From NCBI GenBank assembly GCA_041166745.1, contig JBEEGH010000002.1:62001-126000 (forward strand): a stretch of 64,000 nucleotides of DNA, read 5' to 3'. The position numbers and the translations under genes are program-made. Origin of the DNA: DASUCS01 sp041166745. GTDB taxonomy: Bacteria; Actinomycetota; Acidimicrobiia; Acidimicrobiales; JACDCH01. The first letter of the stretch is position 1. Each line of letters begins with the position of its first letter. Below, piece by piece: positions 43,137 to 50,724 of this stretch. The notes beneath the pieces are model-generated. The model was not told where the DNA came from. It worked only from the letters and a program-made list of their open reading frames with translations, and did no database searches.

Positions 43137-43722
43137 ACTGCTCGCCCACGAGGGCGTCGAGGAACTGTGCGAGCTGCGCTCACCGTTCGGCTTGATGGCC
43201 TTTCACGGCGGCAACCTCGAGCACGGCACGGACCAGGTTGCGCTCGCCGCCGCCGCGCAAGCCGGCGCATCCGTCTACGCGGTGCTGCAGCCACCCGGCC
43301 TGCGTTGGCACGTACCGTCCACCGCCATCCGTCCGGCGGAGTCAGAGCGGCTGGCCGCCTTCATCGATCACGTCGACGTCGTCGTCGCTGTGCACGGCTA
43401 CGGCGCCGAAGGGTTCTGGACCACGTTGCTCCTCGGGGGGCGCAACCGGGTGCTGGCCGCGCATGTCGGTGCGGCCCTACGCGCCGAGCTCGCGCCACAC
43501 GGCTACGACGTGATCGACGATCTCGATGCCGTGCCGTCTCGATTGCGGGGCGTGCATCGCGACAACCCGGTCAACCTTCCTCGAGGGGGCGGGGTGCAGC
43601 TCGAGCTGCCACCGCGCGTGCGGGGCACATCGCCCATGAGCAAACCCGAGTACACCGAGGCGCTGATCGCTGGTCTCGCCGCCGCGGCGTCGAGTTGGCC
43701 GATCACGGCGCCAAACGAGTGA
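43126..43722 (+). CDS. Poly-gamma-glutamate hydrolase family protein (phage-type, DUF867)
   Basis: 198 residues, GTG start overlapping ccdA. MAFHGGNLEHGTDQVA holds a zinc-binding His/Glu motif; VVAVHGYGAEGF and NPVNLPRGGGVQLELPP match the zinc hydrolase fold of PghP-like enzymes. Usually phage or secreted, but there is no signal here. The stop overlaps the pdxH stop by 20 bases. Confidence 0.75.
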   Translation: MFAELLAHEGVEELCELRSPFGLMAFHGGNLEHGTDQVALAAAAQAGASVYAVLQPPGLRWHVPSTAIRPAESERLAAFIDHVDVVVAVHGYGAEGFWTTLLLGGRNRVLAAHVGAALRAELAPHGYDVIDDLDAVPSRLRGVHRDNPVNLPRGGGVQLELPPRVRGTSPMSKPEYTEALIAGLAAAASSWPITAPNE

Positions 43723-44299
43723 CGGTCCAGGTGTCGTCGGCGTTGCGCGTGTAGCGGAAGCGATCGTGCAGCCGATCGGGTTGGCTGTACCAGAAGTCGA
43801 TCGTGTCGGGCCGCAGACGGAAGCCGCCCCAGTGCGGCGGCCTCGGCACCGGCTGGCCTGCGTACTGCTGCTCGAGCTGCGCGACGCGTTGCTCGAGCCA
43901 GGCCCGATCGGGAACCGGTTGTGTCTGGGGTGACGCCCACGCGCTGATCTGACTACCTCGGTCACGCGACTCGTAGTAAGCGTCGGAGTCTTCCGCCGAC
44001 ACCTTCTCGACGGTTCCTGCGGCGGTCGCCTGGCGCCACATCCCGAACCACGGAAACACGACGGCGGCGTAGGCATTGACCGTGAGGTCGCGGCCCTTGC
44101 GGCTCTCGTAGTTGGTGTGGAACTCGAGGCCGCGCTCGTCGAGGCCCTTCAACAACACATGACGGACCGATGGGCGTCCGGCCTCGTCGGCCGTTGCGAG
44201 CGACATCGCGGTCGGATGCGACAGGCCGGCTTCGGCCGCGTCGTCCAGCCACCGCTGGAGCTGCACGATCGGGTTCGGGTCGAGCTCGTCGAGATCCAT
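43703..44299 (-). CDS. pdxH: Pyridoxamine 5'-phosphate oxidase
   Basis: 198 residues from ATG 44299. FMN-dependent oxidation to pyridoxal phosphate. GLSHPTAMSLATADEAGRPS, VLLKGLDERGLEFHTNYES, SRDRGSQISAWASPQTQ and the C-terminal RLHDRFRYTR with WTVTRLAP are conserved PdxH blocks. Divergent from the enoyl-CoA hydratase with 27 bases between starts. Confidence 0.95.
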   Translation of the reverse strand: MDLDELDPNPIVQLQRWLDDAAEAGLSHPTAMSLATADEAGRPSVRHVLLKGLDERGLEFHTNYESRKGRDLTVNAYAAVVFPWFGMWRQATAAGTVEKVSAEDSDAYYESRDRGSQISAWASPQTQPVPDRAWLEQRVAQLEQQYAGQPVPRPPHWGGFRLRPDTIDFWYSQPDRLHDRFRYTRNADDTWTVTRLAP

Positions 44300-44326
44300 G
44301 CCTGGGCTCGTGTCTAGCGTGCCGTC

Positions 44327-45157
44327 ATGGCCTATGACGGATACGAAGCGCTGCGGGTGTCGGTCGCCGACGGAATCGCACGAGTCACGATCGACCACCC
44401 GCCGATCAACCTGTTCGACCTGGCGTTGATGCTGGAGCTGGATCGACTCGGACAGGAGCTCTCGGAGGACGACGCCGTGAGGGTCGTGGTCGTCGACTCC
44501 GCGGACGCCGACTTCTTCATCGCCCACGCCGACGTGGAGTTGATCCTCGGGCTGCCTCGTGAGCCGCGCGCGGGCGCAAACCCCGAGCTCGGCTTCTTCC
44601 ACGCGATGTGCGATCGGTTCCGCACGATGCCCAAGGCCACGATCGCCGTGATCGAAGGGCGGGTGCGGGGTGGCGGCAGTGAGTTCGTGTCGTCGTTCGA
44701 CATGCGCTTCGCGTCGCGCGAGCGGGCCGTGTTCGGTCAGCCGGAAGCTGCGCTCGGCATCATTCCGGGAGGGGGCGGCACCCAACGGCTGCCGTCTCTG
44801 GTGGGTCGGGCCCGCGCCCTTGAGGTCATGCTCGGATGCGGCGACATCGAGGGTGCCCTGGCCGAACAATGGGGTTGGGTCAATCGCGCCTTGCCGGACA
44901 CGGAGCTGCGCCCATTCGTACATGAGTTGGCGGCCCGCATCGCATCGTTCCCACCGGGCGCCGTCGCCGCGGTGAAGGCATCGGTCAACAACGCGGTGCT
45001 CGATCCGGTGGACGGGCTACGCGAGGAGGAGTTCATCTTCACGCAGACGCTGCTCGACCCTGAGGCGATCCGGCGCATGGAGGTGTTCATGTCCGTCGGC
45101 GGCCAGACCCGAGAGGTCGAGCTCGATCTCACCGACGTCTACAACAAGTTGAGTTGA
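44327..45157 (+). CDS. Enoyl-CoA hydratase/isomerase family protein
   Basis: 276 residues. Crotonase fold with the oxyanion-hole pieces VDSADADFFIAHADVELI and EGRVRGGGSEFVSSFDMRFA, then LGIIPGGGGTQRLPSLVGRARA. Glu residues at the usual hydratase positions are only partly kept (SEFVSS and PEAALG), so hydratase activity is likely but not certain. The stop overlaps the radical-SAM gene stop by 19 bases. Confidence 0.9.
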   Translation: MAYDGYEALRVSVADGIARVTIDHPPINLFDLALMLELDRLGQELSEDDAVRVVVVDSADADFFIAHADVELILGLPREPRAGANPELGFFHAMCDRFRTMPKATIAVIEGRVRGGGSEFVSSFDMRFASRERAVFGQPEAALGIIPGGGGTQRLPSLVGRARALEVMLGCGDIEGALAEQWGWVNRALPDTELRPFVHELAARIASFPPGAVAAVKASVNNAVLDPVDGLREEEFIFTQTLLDPEAIRRMEVFMSVGGQTREVELDLTDVYNKLS

Positions 45158-47169
45158 GTCGGTCGCGGTGCCGTCTTGCTCGTCGCCTGCGCCCGGATCG
45201 TCACGCGCTTGCCGATCATCTTGTTGACGGTGGACGTGACGCGATCGCGATCAGCCTTCGGCGCATACTTCAGTGACCCGTACATGCGGCGGTACATCGG
45301 CAACAGTTCCGGATGCGTGTCGCCGATGCGGTCGTAGAACACATCCTTCGTGCCGTTGCCGAGATGGAGCAACACGGGTGTGATCGACACGGCGCCCGCC
45401 TCCTTGCAGGCGCGCACGACGTCCTCGAGTTGGTCGGGCCGGTCAGAGAGGCCGGGGAGGATCGGCGCCACGAGCACACCGCACCGCACACCAGCGTTGT
45501 TCAGCGCCTCGACGGCTTTGATGCGTTGCCGCGGATGCGGTGTGCCGGGCTCGGTGGTGCGCCACACGTGTTCGTCGAGCGTGCCGATCGAGAAGTTCAC
45601 GCGCACGTCGGCCCGCTGGCTCGCCTCGACCAGCAGATCGAGATCGCGCAGGATGAGCGTTGACTTGGTCAGTATCGAGAACGCGTTCGCTCGTTCGATG
45701 AGCGCCTCGATGATGCCCTGCGTGAGGCGGTACTTGCCCTCGCACCGCTGATACGGATCGGTGTTCGTCCCCATCGCGATCGGCTCGCCCGTCCACCTAC
45801 GAGGATGCAGCTCGGCGCGCACCCGCTCGACGGCATTGACCTTCACGACGATCTTGCGATCGAAGTCGTCGCCGATGTTCAGGTCGAGGTATGCATGCGT
45901 CGGCCGAGCAAAGCAGTTGTGGCTCACAACACCGTTCGCAATGAAGTCACCCGTGCCGGTCGTGATGTCGTACATGGGGATCTCGATGCCAAGCGGTTCG
46001 ATCGACACCACGTTGAGGTGGCACTTTGACTTCAGCGCGTGACCTGTGATGTCGCGCTTGCGGGTGATGACGGGATCGGTGAGATGAAAGAACCTCAGGA
46101 CGTTGACGAGTCCGCCTAGCAGGCGAACATTTCCACACCGACTCGTCGTTTGAGGTTCGACGACGAATGGCAAGTTGAGCCGTTCGAGGCAACGGCAAAT
46201 CCAATGGACGATCTCGAGATCGTTGTTTGAGATTCGAAAAACGCCGGAGTTGTAGCCTCCTTCGGCATCGAACACACCCGCAAGGAAGCCCCGCACCCAC
46301 GATTCAGTAGGCATATCCGGCCAACCAACCAAGTTGCGAATGGCCGTAACCGCCGCCTTCGTCGACGCTCGGATCGCCCACACCTCACGATGGACGTCTG
46401 TCGCCGGCGCGAATAGGAACTTCTGTGTCGGCACATCGATGAGGTCGAGGTACTCCCGCGCTCGATCAAGCGCCTCCATGTCAGCAAGCGCAAGGCGAAA
46501 TCGGTGAACCGTATTCGTACTCCGACCTCGCGGATATGTGTACGAGCCAACAGTGCCGTCGCCGCGGATCATGCCGCAGAGGTAGCCACGCCGATAGTCG
46601 TCGTCGGCCTTCGGACCTTCCGCAAACCGACCCGTGCCGATGAGTTCGTTGTTGAGCGTTAGATGCGGTCGACAGTCGCGACCTTGCTCAGTGCCGGTGA
46701 CATGCTTCCATCCGCGGTTCGACAGAAACCGGTGGTCAGCACTCGCGATGAGCGTTGTGCCATCGATGAGTGTGATGCGGTACGCCATCTTCGTCGTCGA
46801 CCAATGATTTCGGACAGTCGTGCCCACGTACCGGTGGTAGTGACCGATGCGCCGAGTGCCGACAACCCGGTCGCCGACACGAATGTCACCGAGCCGCTTG
46901 GTCCGCCCGTCTTCCATAAGTATGAGCGTGTCGCCGCTGGCGCAGTATGCGCACGCATGACTGCACCCGCGGTACGCGTTGATCGTGTAGCGGAAGCCGT
47001 AGGGCGTGCCGCCGAGGTCGTTGATGATGCGCTTCGCCCGGACGTGGAGGAACTCCAGCCCGCGGAACTCGCCTCGCCCCGGCTCGCGTTCGAAGATCGA
47101 CTCGTCGAACAACGCCGACTGCGCATGCGGCGCGTCGGCCAGCTCCCATCGAAGCTGCGAGTCGGACAC
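45139..47169 (-). CDS. Radical-SAM protein (Rv2578c/SplB-like) interrupted by an intein
   Basis: 676 residues before splicing, about 333 after. The extein is a SplB-like radical SAM protein: YGFRYTINAYRGCSHACAY + CFARPTHAYLDL gives C-x3-C-x2-C for the [4Fe-4S] cluster, then GTNTDPYQRCEGKYRLTQ and VAPILPGLSDRPDQLE. The intein sits exactly at the third cluster cysteine. GTG 47169 start. A perfect LexA box lies 14 bases upstream, so DNA-damage induction is expected. Relatives include spore photoproduct lyase, but the substrate here is unknown. Confidence 0.9.
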   Translation of the reverse strand: MSDSQLRWELADAPHAQSALFDESIFEREPGRGEFRGLEFLHVRAKRIINDLGGTPYGFRYTINAYRGCSHACAYCASGDTLILMEDGRTKRLGDIRVGDRVVGTRRIGHYHRYVGTTVRNHWSTTKMAYRITLIDGTTLIASADHRFLSNRGWKHVTGTEQGRDCRPHLTLNNELIGTGRFAEGPKADDDYRRGYLCGMIRGDGTVGSYTYPRGRSTNTVHRFRLALADMEALDRAREYLDLIDVPTQKFLFAPATDVHREVWAIRASTKAAVTAIRNLVGWPDMPTESWVRGFLAGVFDAEGGYNSGVFRISNNDLEIVHWICRCLERLNLPFVVEPQTTSRCGNVRLLGGLVNVLRFFHLTDPVITRKRDITGHALKSKCHLNVVSIEPLGIEIPMYDITTGTGDFIANGVVSHNCFARPTHAYLDLNIGDDFDRKIVVKVNAVERVRAELHPRRWTGEPIAMGTNTDPYQRCEGKYRLTQGIIEALIERANAFSILTKSTLILRDLDLLVEASQRADVRVNFSIGTLDEHVWRTTEPGTPHPRQRIKAVEALNNAGVRCGVLVAPILPGLSDRPDQLEDVVRACKEAGAVSITPVLLHLGNGTKDVFYDRIGDTHPELLPMYRRMYGSLKYAPKADRDRVTSTVNKMIGKRVTIRAQATSKTAPRPTQLNLL
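45916..46944 (-). mobile_element. Intein with LAGLIDADG homing endonuclease domain
   Basis: 343 residues (codons 76-418). Starts with Cys1 in CASGDTLILMEDG (block A), has SADHRFLSNRGWK (block B, TxxH-like), two LAGLIDADG helices (RGYLCGMIRGDG and RGFLAGVFDAEGG), block F MYDITTGTGDFIANG, and ends VVSHN before Cys+1. All splicing residues (Cys1, block-B His, terminal His-Asn, Cys+1) are present. GC is lower than in the flanking extein. Selfish element; splicing needed for the host cluster motif. Confidence 0.93.
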
Positions 47170-47182
47170 CTCTCGAGCCTAG

Positions 47183-47198
47183 TCGAACACTTGTTCGA
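47183..47198. promoter_or_regulatory. LexA (SOS) box
   Basis: TCGAACACTTGTTCGA matches the actinobacterial consensus TCGAAC-N4-GTTCGA perfectly. The symmetry extends with CTAG on both sides (47179-47202, 11-bp arms, 2-base centre). It lies 14 bases upstream of the radical-SAM start. Confidence 0.85.
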
Positions 47199-47210
47199 CT
47201 AGCAACCCCT

Positions 47211-47262
47211 CCAACTCGGGGTCGTTAGGACGGCCATGCCGGTCCTAACGACCCCAAGTTGG
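47211..47262. terminator. Long hairpin after the osmoprotectant operon
   Basis: CCAACT pairs with AGTTGG, one C-A mismatch, then 14 perfect pairs (47218-47231 with 47242-47255) around a 10-base loop. No U-run. It is 10 bases beyond the binding-protein stop (minus strand) and upstream of the SOS box, so it insulates the two transcripts. Confidence 0.75.
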
Positions 47263-47272
47263 TGAGAGAGAG

Positions 47273-48205
47273 TTAGAGCAGGCCGCTCTTGATCAGGAAG
47301 TCCTTGGCAATGACCGCGGCGTCTTCCTTGTCGATGTCGAACTTCTTGTTCATGGCGAGTAGCGCATCGGTCGTGATGTAGGCGGAGATCGCATTCACTG
47401 CGGTCACGAGATCAGCGTTCGACGCGATGTCCTTCTTGGCTACGGGGATCACGTTGTCGGCGGAAAGGATCTTCTTGTCGTCCTGCAACAGCACGTAGTT
47501 GTTGGCCACGATGCGACCATCAGTCGAGAAGAGGAGCGCGATGTCGATCGAGTCCGCGTCGAGGGCCGGCACGATGGCCGACGTTTCCAGCGCTTGGAAG
47601 TTGGGGGCGAGATCGACGTTGTACTTGCTCTTGAGACCCGGGATGCAGAACGGGTTGGTCTCGCAGTCGGCGGGACCACCCAGCTTCAGGTTTGCACCCT
47701 TGGTGGCGAGATCCGACAGCGACTTGATCCCGAGTTGATCCGCTTTCGCCTTCTTCATCACCAACGCGTTGGTGTCGACCGCGTCCGTCACCTTGAAGGC
47801 GGCCAGACCTTTTGTCTCGAGCTGCGTGGCGAGCTTGCTGACCGTGGCGGTCACATCACTCGACGCCTCACCCTTCTTGCCGTTGAGGAACTCGAGCATC
47901 GAGGCGGCGTATTCCGGCGCGAAGTTGATCGTTCCGCCGTCAAAGGCCTTGATCTCGAGGTCACGGAAACCGCCGAGTGTCTGGACGTCAGTCGTGAAGC
48001 CCTTGGCCGCGAGGCCCTGCTTGTAGACCTCGGCGAGGATCTTGCTCTCACCGAAGTCCTGGGCGCCGATGGTGATTTTCGGTTTCGAGGCCGTTTGCCC
48101 CGAACTCCCGGTAGTAGCGGTGGTCTTCTTGTCGTCGCTGCACGCGGCGATCACCAGCAGGGCGATCACCCCGACCGCGATCAGGCTCCGGACTGGTCGT
48201 TTCAC
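47273..48205 (-). CDS. Osmoprotectant ABC transporter substrate-binding lipoprotein
   Basis: 310 residues from GTG 48205 (AAAGGA upstream). Lipobox VIAACSD. The OpuAC/ProX-type fold appears in ITIGAQDFGESKILAEVYKQ, LEIKAFDGGTINFAPEY, FCIPGLKSKYNVDL and LFSTDGRIVANNYVLLQDD. Binds glycine betaine, choline or similar quaternary amines. Last gene of a proV-proW-proW-proX set. Confidence 0.92.
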   Translation of the reverse strand: MKRPVRSLIAVGVIALLVIAACSDDKKTTATTGSSGQTASKPKITIGAQDFGESKILAEVYKQGLAAKGFTTDVQTLGGFRDLEIKAFDGGTINFAPEYAASMLEFLNGKKGEASSDVTATVSKLATQLETKGLAAFKVTDAVDTNALVMKKAKADQLGIKSLSDLATKGANLKLGGPADCETNPFCIPGLKSKYNVDLAPNFQALETSAIVPALDADSIDIALLFSTDGRIVANNYVLLQDDKKILSADNVIPVAKKDIASNADLVTAVNAISAYITTDALLAMNKKFDIDKEDAAVIAKDFLIKSGLL

Positions 48206-48218
48206 TCGTTGGTTCCTT

Positions 48219-48935
48219 TCAAAGGGGGACAGGTACGGGGGGTAAGAGATCGAGATCACGCTTGGGCGCGAGCCACGGGGTCGCGCGACGCATGATGAAT
48301 GAGAAGACCAGCTCGGTCGCTATGGCCAAGAGGGCGACTCCCACCGCGCCCGTGAGCAGCTTCCCATCATTCTGCTGCGCAAAACCTTCAAAAATGTACG
48401 AGCCGAGTCCGTTGAAGCCGAACAGGCCGCCCAGCGTTGCCGTTGCGACGACCTGGACGGAGGCCAGGCGGATGCCGGTGATGATCAGTGGGACGGCGAT
48501 CGGCGTCTCAACGCGTAGCAGCACCTGTCGTTCTCCCATCCCCATGCCTCGCGATGCCTCGACGATGGCAGGATCGACATCGCGGACGCCAACGTACGCG
48601 TTCGTGAACATCGGGGGGATCGCGAGGAGCACCAGCGCCACCAGCGTCGGCCAAAATCCCAGACCGAAGCCCCACTGCAGGGACAACGGGAACAGCAAGG
48701 CGAGAAGCGCGAAGGACGGGATCGCACGGCCGACGTTCACGATCGACTGCGCGGCCAAGCCGCCCCGCTTCACATGGCCGAAGAACATCGCGGCCGGCGT
48801 CGCGATCACGCTCGCCGCGAGCACCGACGCGCCTGACAGCCGCATGTGCTCGATCGAGCGATGGACGATCCCGCGGTCGCCCCACCAGTTCGACGACGTG
48901 GTGACGAACTCTGTGAAGTCCTGGAACGCGCCCAT
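48219..48935 (-). CDS. Osmoprotectant ABC transporter permease (second)
   Basis: 238 residues from ATG 48935, which overlaps the first permease stop (ATGA). About five membrane helices and the EAA-like loop VDPAIVEASRGMGMGERQVLLRVE. NVGRAIPSFALLALL and GFNGLGSYIFEGFAQQN match ProW/OpuBB-type permeases. Pairs with the gene at 48935-49612. Confidence 0.92.
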   Translation of the reverse strand: MGAFQDFTEFVTTSSNWWGDRGIVHRSIEHMRLSGASVLAASVIATPAAMFFGHVKRGGLAAQSIVNVGRAIPSFALLALLFPLSLQWGFGLGFWPTLVALVLLAIPPMFTNAYVGVRDVDPAIVEASRGMGMGERQVLLRVETPIAVPLIITGIRLASVQVVATATLGGLFGFNGLGSYIFEGFAQQNDGKLLTGAVGVALLAIATELVFSFIMRRATPWLAPKRDLDLLPPVPVPL

Positions 48936-49612
48936 CAGCGGGCCACCTTGCGCCGCGCCCAGGGCGTGAGGACGCGCTCGACGCCGGCGAGCCCGACGTC
49001 GAGAGTGACCGCCATCACGACCGACAGCCCGGCGCCGACCACGATGGGGGTCGAGAAGGTGCGGTCGATCCCGTCGTTGATGAGCCCGCCGTAGCCGCCG
49101 AGCCCGATGAGGCCCGTGACGGTGACGAGACCGATGGTCGTGACGGTCGCGATCCTGAGGCCGGCGATGATGGTCGGCGTCGCCAGTCGTAGATCGACGG
49201 CGAAGAACCGTCTCACCGGCCGATAGCCCATGGCGTCGGCAGCCTCCTTCACCGGCGCGGGCACGCTGTCGACGCCCGCCACGATGTTGCGGATCAGGAT
49301 GAGCAACGTGTAGCTGACGAGACCGATCTCGCCCGTCAGGGTGGTGAACCCGGTCCACGGCACGAGTAGCACGAACAACGCCAGGCTCGGAATCGTGTAC
49401 AGGACGCCCGTGATCCACGTGATGGGTGCGTAGGTCCACCGGTAACGGAGCGCGACGAGAGCGAGCGCTCCAGAGATCAAGAACCCGACGGCCACCGCGA
49501 TGAGCGTGAGTCGCAGGTGTTCGAACGTCGCCTGCTTGATTTCCTCGCGATGACGGTCGACCCAGTCCCACCAGATCAATGAATCAGGCCCGTTGGCCCC
49601 GAGAAAACTCAT
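48935..49612 (-). CDS. Osmoprotectant ABC transporter permease (first)
   Basis: 225 residues. TFEHLRLTLIAVAVGFLISG, YTIPSLALFVLLVPWTG, EAA loop VPAPVKEAADAMGYRPVRRFF, GLGGYGGLINDGIDR. It overlaps the ATPase by four bases and the second permease by one. Confidence 0.93.
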   Translation of the reverse strand: MSFLGANGPDSLIWWDWVDRHREEIKQATFEHLRLTLIAVAVGFLISGALALVALRYRWTYAPITWITGVLYTIPSLALFVLLVPWTGFTTLTGEIGLVSYTLLILIRNIVAGVDSVPAPVKEAADAMGYRPVRRFFAVDLRLATPTIIAGLRIATVTTIGLVTVTGLIGLGGYGGLINDGIDRTFSTPIVVGAGLSVVMAVTLDVGLAGVERVLTPWARRKVAR

Positions 49613-50685
49613 TGCGCCATCCCGTCGGCAATCTGTTGGATCGTCAGCATGCCGAGATAGCGATCCTCGTCATCGAAAACCGCGGCAACGCGCGTACTCG
49701 AGTCGACGATCAGGTCGAGCGCCTCTCGAAGGGGGGTGTCCGGACGAACCCACGCGCGGAACGGCTCCGTCGCTATGTCGCCAAGGCTGCGGACACCGTC
49801 GAGGTCTGCGGCCCAAGCCCAGCCGAGCAGACGGTCGCCGTCGCGGAGCCCGAGCCAATCCACACCATGATCAGCCATCACTTTGAAGGACTCTTCGACA
49901 CTGGCGCTGACCTCGACCACCGGACCAGACACGAGCTCGACGTCGCGCACGCGCAACAGAGCCATGCGCTTCAGCGCCCGCTCGCGTCCAAGGAAGTTCG
50001 CGACGAACTCATTCGCCGGCGCCCGCAGCAAATCGGCGGGTGGGCCGAACTGCTCCAAGACTCCCCCGACGTTGAGGATGGCGATGTGGTCGGCGAGCTT
50101 GATGGCTTCATCGATGTCGTGGGTGACGAGCACGATCGTCTTGTGCACGCGCGCCTGCAATGCGATCAGCTCGTCCTGTAAACGGCCGCGCACGATCGGG
50201 TCGACGGCGCTGTACGGCTCGTCCATCAGCAGGATGGGAGGGTCGGCTGCGAGCGCGCGGGCAACGCCCACGCGTTGCTGTTGTCCACCGGAGAGCTCGG
50301 CCGGGTATCGCCGGAGGAGCTCGGGGTCGAGGCCTACGAGATCGACGAGCTCCTGGGTGCGCTCGCGCACGCGCTCCTTCCCCCAGCCGAGCAATGACGG
50401 GACCGTCGCGATGTTGGCGGCGATCGTCTTGTGCGGGAACAGACCCGTTTGCTGGATCACGTACCCGATACCGCGACGCAGCTCGTGCAGCGGCATCTCG
50501 ACGACGTTGCGGCCTTGGACCTCGATACACCCGGATGTCGGCTCGATGAGCCTGTTGATCATCTTCAGGGTGGTCGTCTTGCCACAACCCGACGGGCCAA
50601 CCAGCGCGGCCAGGGAGCCGCTCGGCAGCTCGAGACTGAGCTCCTGGACGGCCGGGGTTCTGGAGCCTGGGAAGCGTTTTGACAC
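49609..50685 (-). CDS. Osmoprotectant ABC transporter ATP-binding protein with CBS domains
   Basis: 358 residues from GTG 50685. Walker A GPSGCGKTTTLKM, signature ELSGGQQQRVGVARAL, Walker B ILLMDEPYSAVDP, then two CBS domains (about 245-355), as in ProV/OpuCA where they sense ionic strength. The first strand (family start like IRLDRVSKRF) is in frame upstream, where only ATT 50700 could start it, so the true N-terminus may be five residues longer. Confidence 0.93.
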   Translation of the reverse strand: MSKRFPGSRTPAVQELSLELPSGSLAALVGPSGCGKTTTLKMINRLIEPTSGCIEVQGRNVVEMPLHELRRGIGYVIQQTGLFPHKTIAANIATVPSLLGWGKERVRERTQELVDLVGLDPELLRRYPAELSGGQQQRVGVARALAADPPILLMDEPYSAVDPIVRGRLQDELIALQARVHKTIVLVTHDIDEAIKLADHIAILNVGGVLEQFGPPADLLRAPANEFVANFLGRERALKRMALLRVRDVELVSGPVVEVSASVEESFKVMADHGVDWLGLRDGDRLLGWAWAADLDGVRSLGDIATEPFRAWVRPDTPLREALDLIVDSSTRVAAVFDDEDRYLGMLTIQQIADGMAQ

Positions 50686-50724
50686 GCGATCAAGCCGAAT
50701 GGCGACTTCTGCGATGCGGAAAAC

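Noticed and set aside
48260..48268. Frame-fused 450-residue product over both permeases (48219-49571)
   Set aside because: The upstream half is the wrong frame of the first permease; two separate permeases with an ATGA overlap explain the region.
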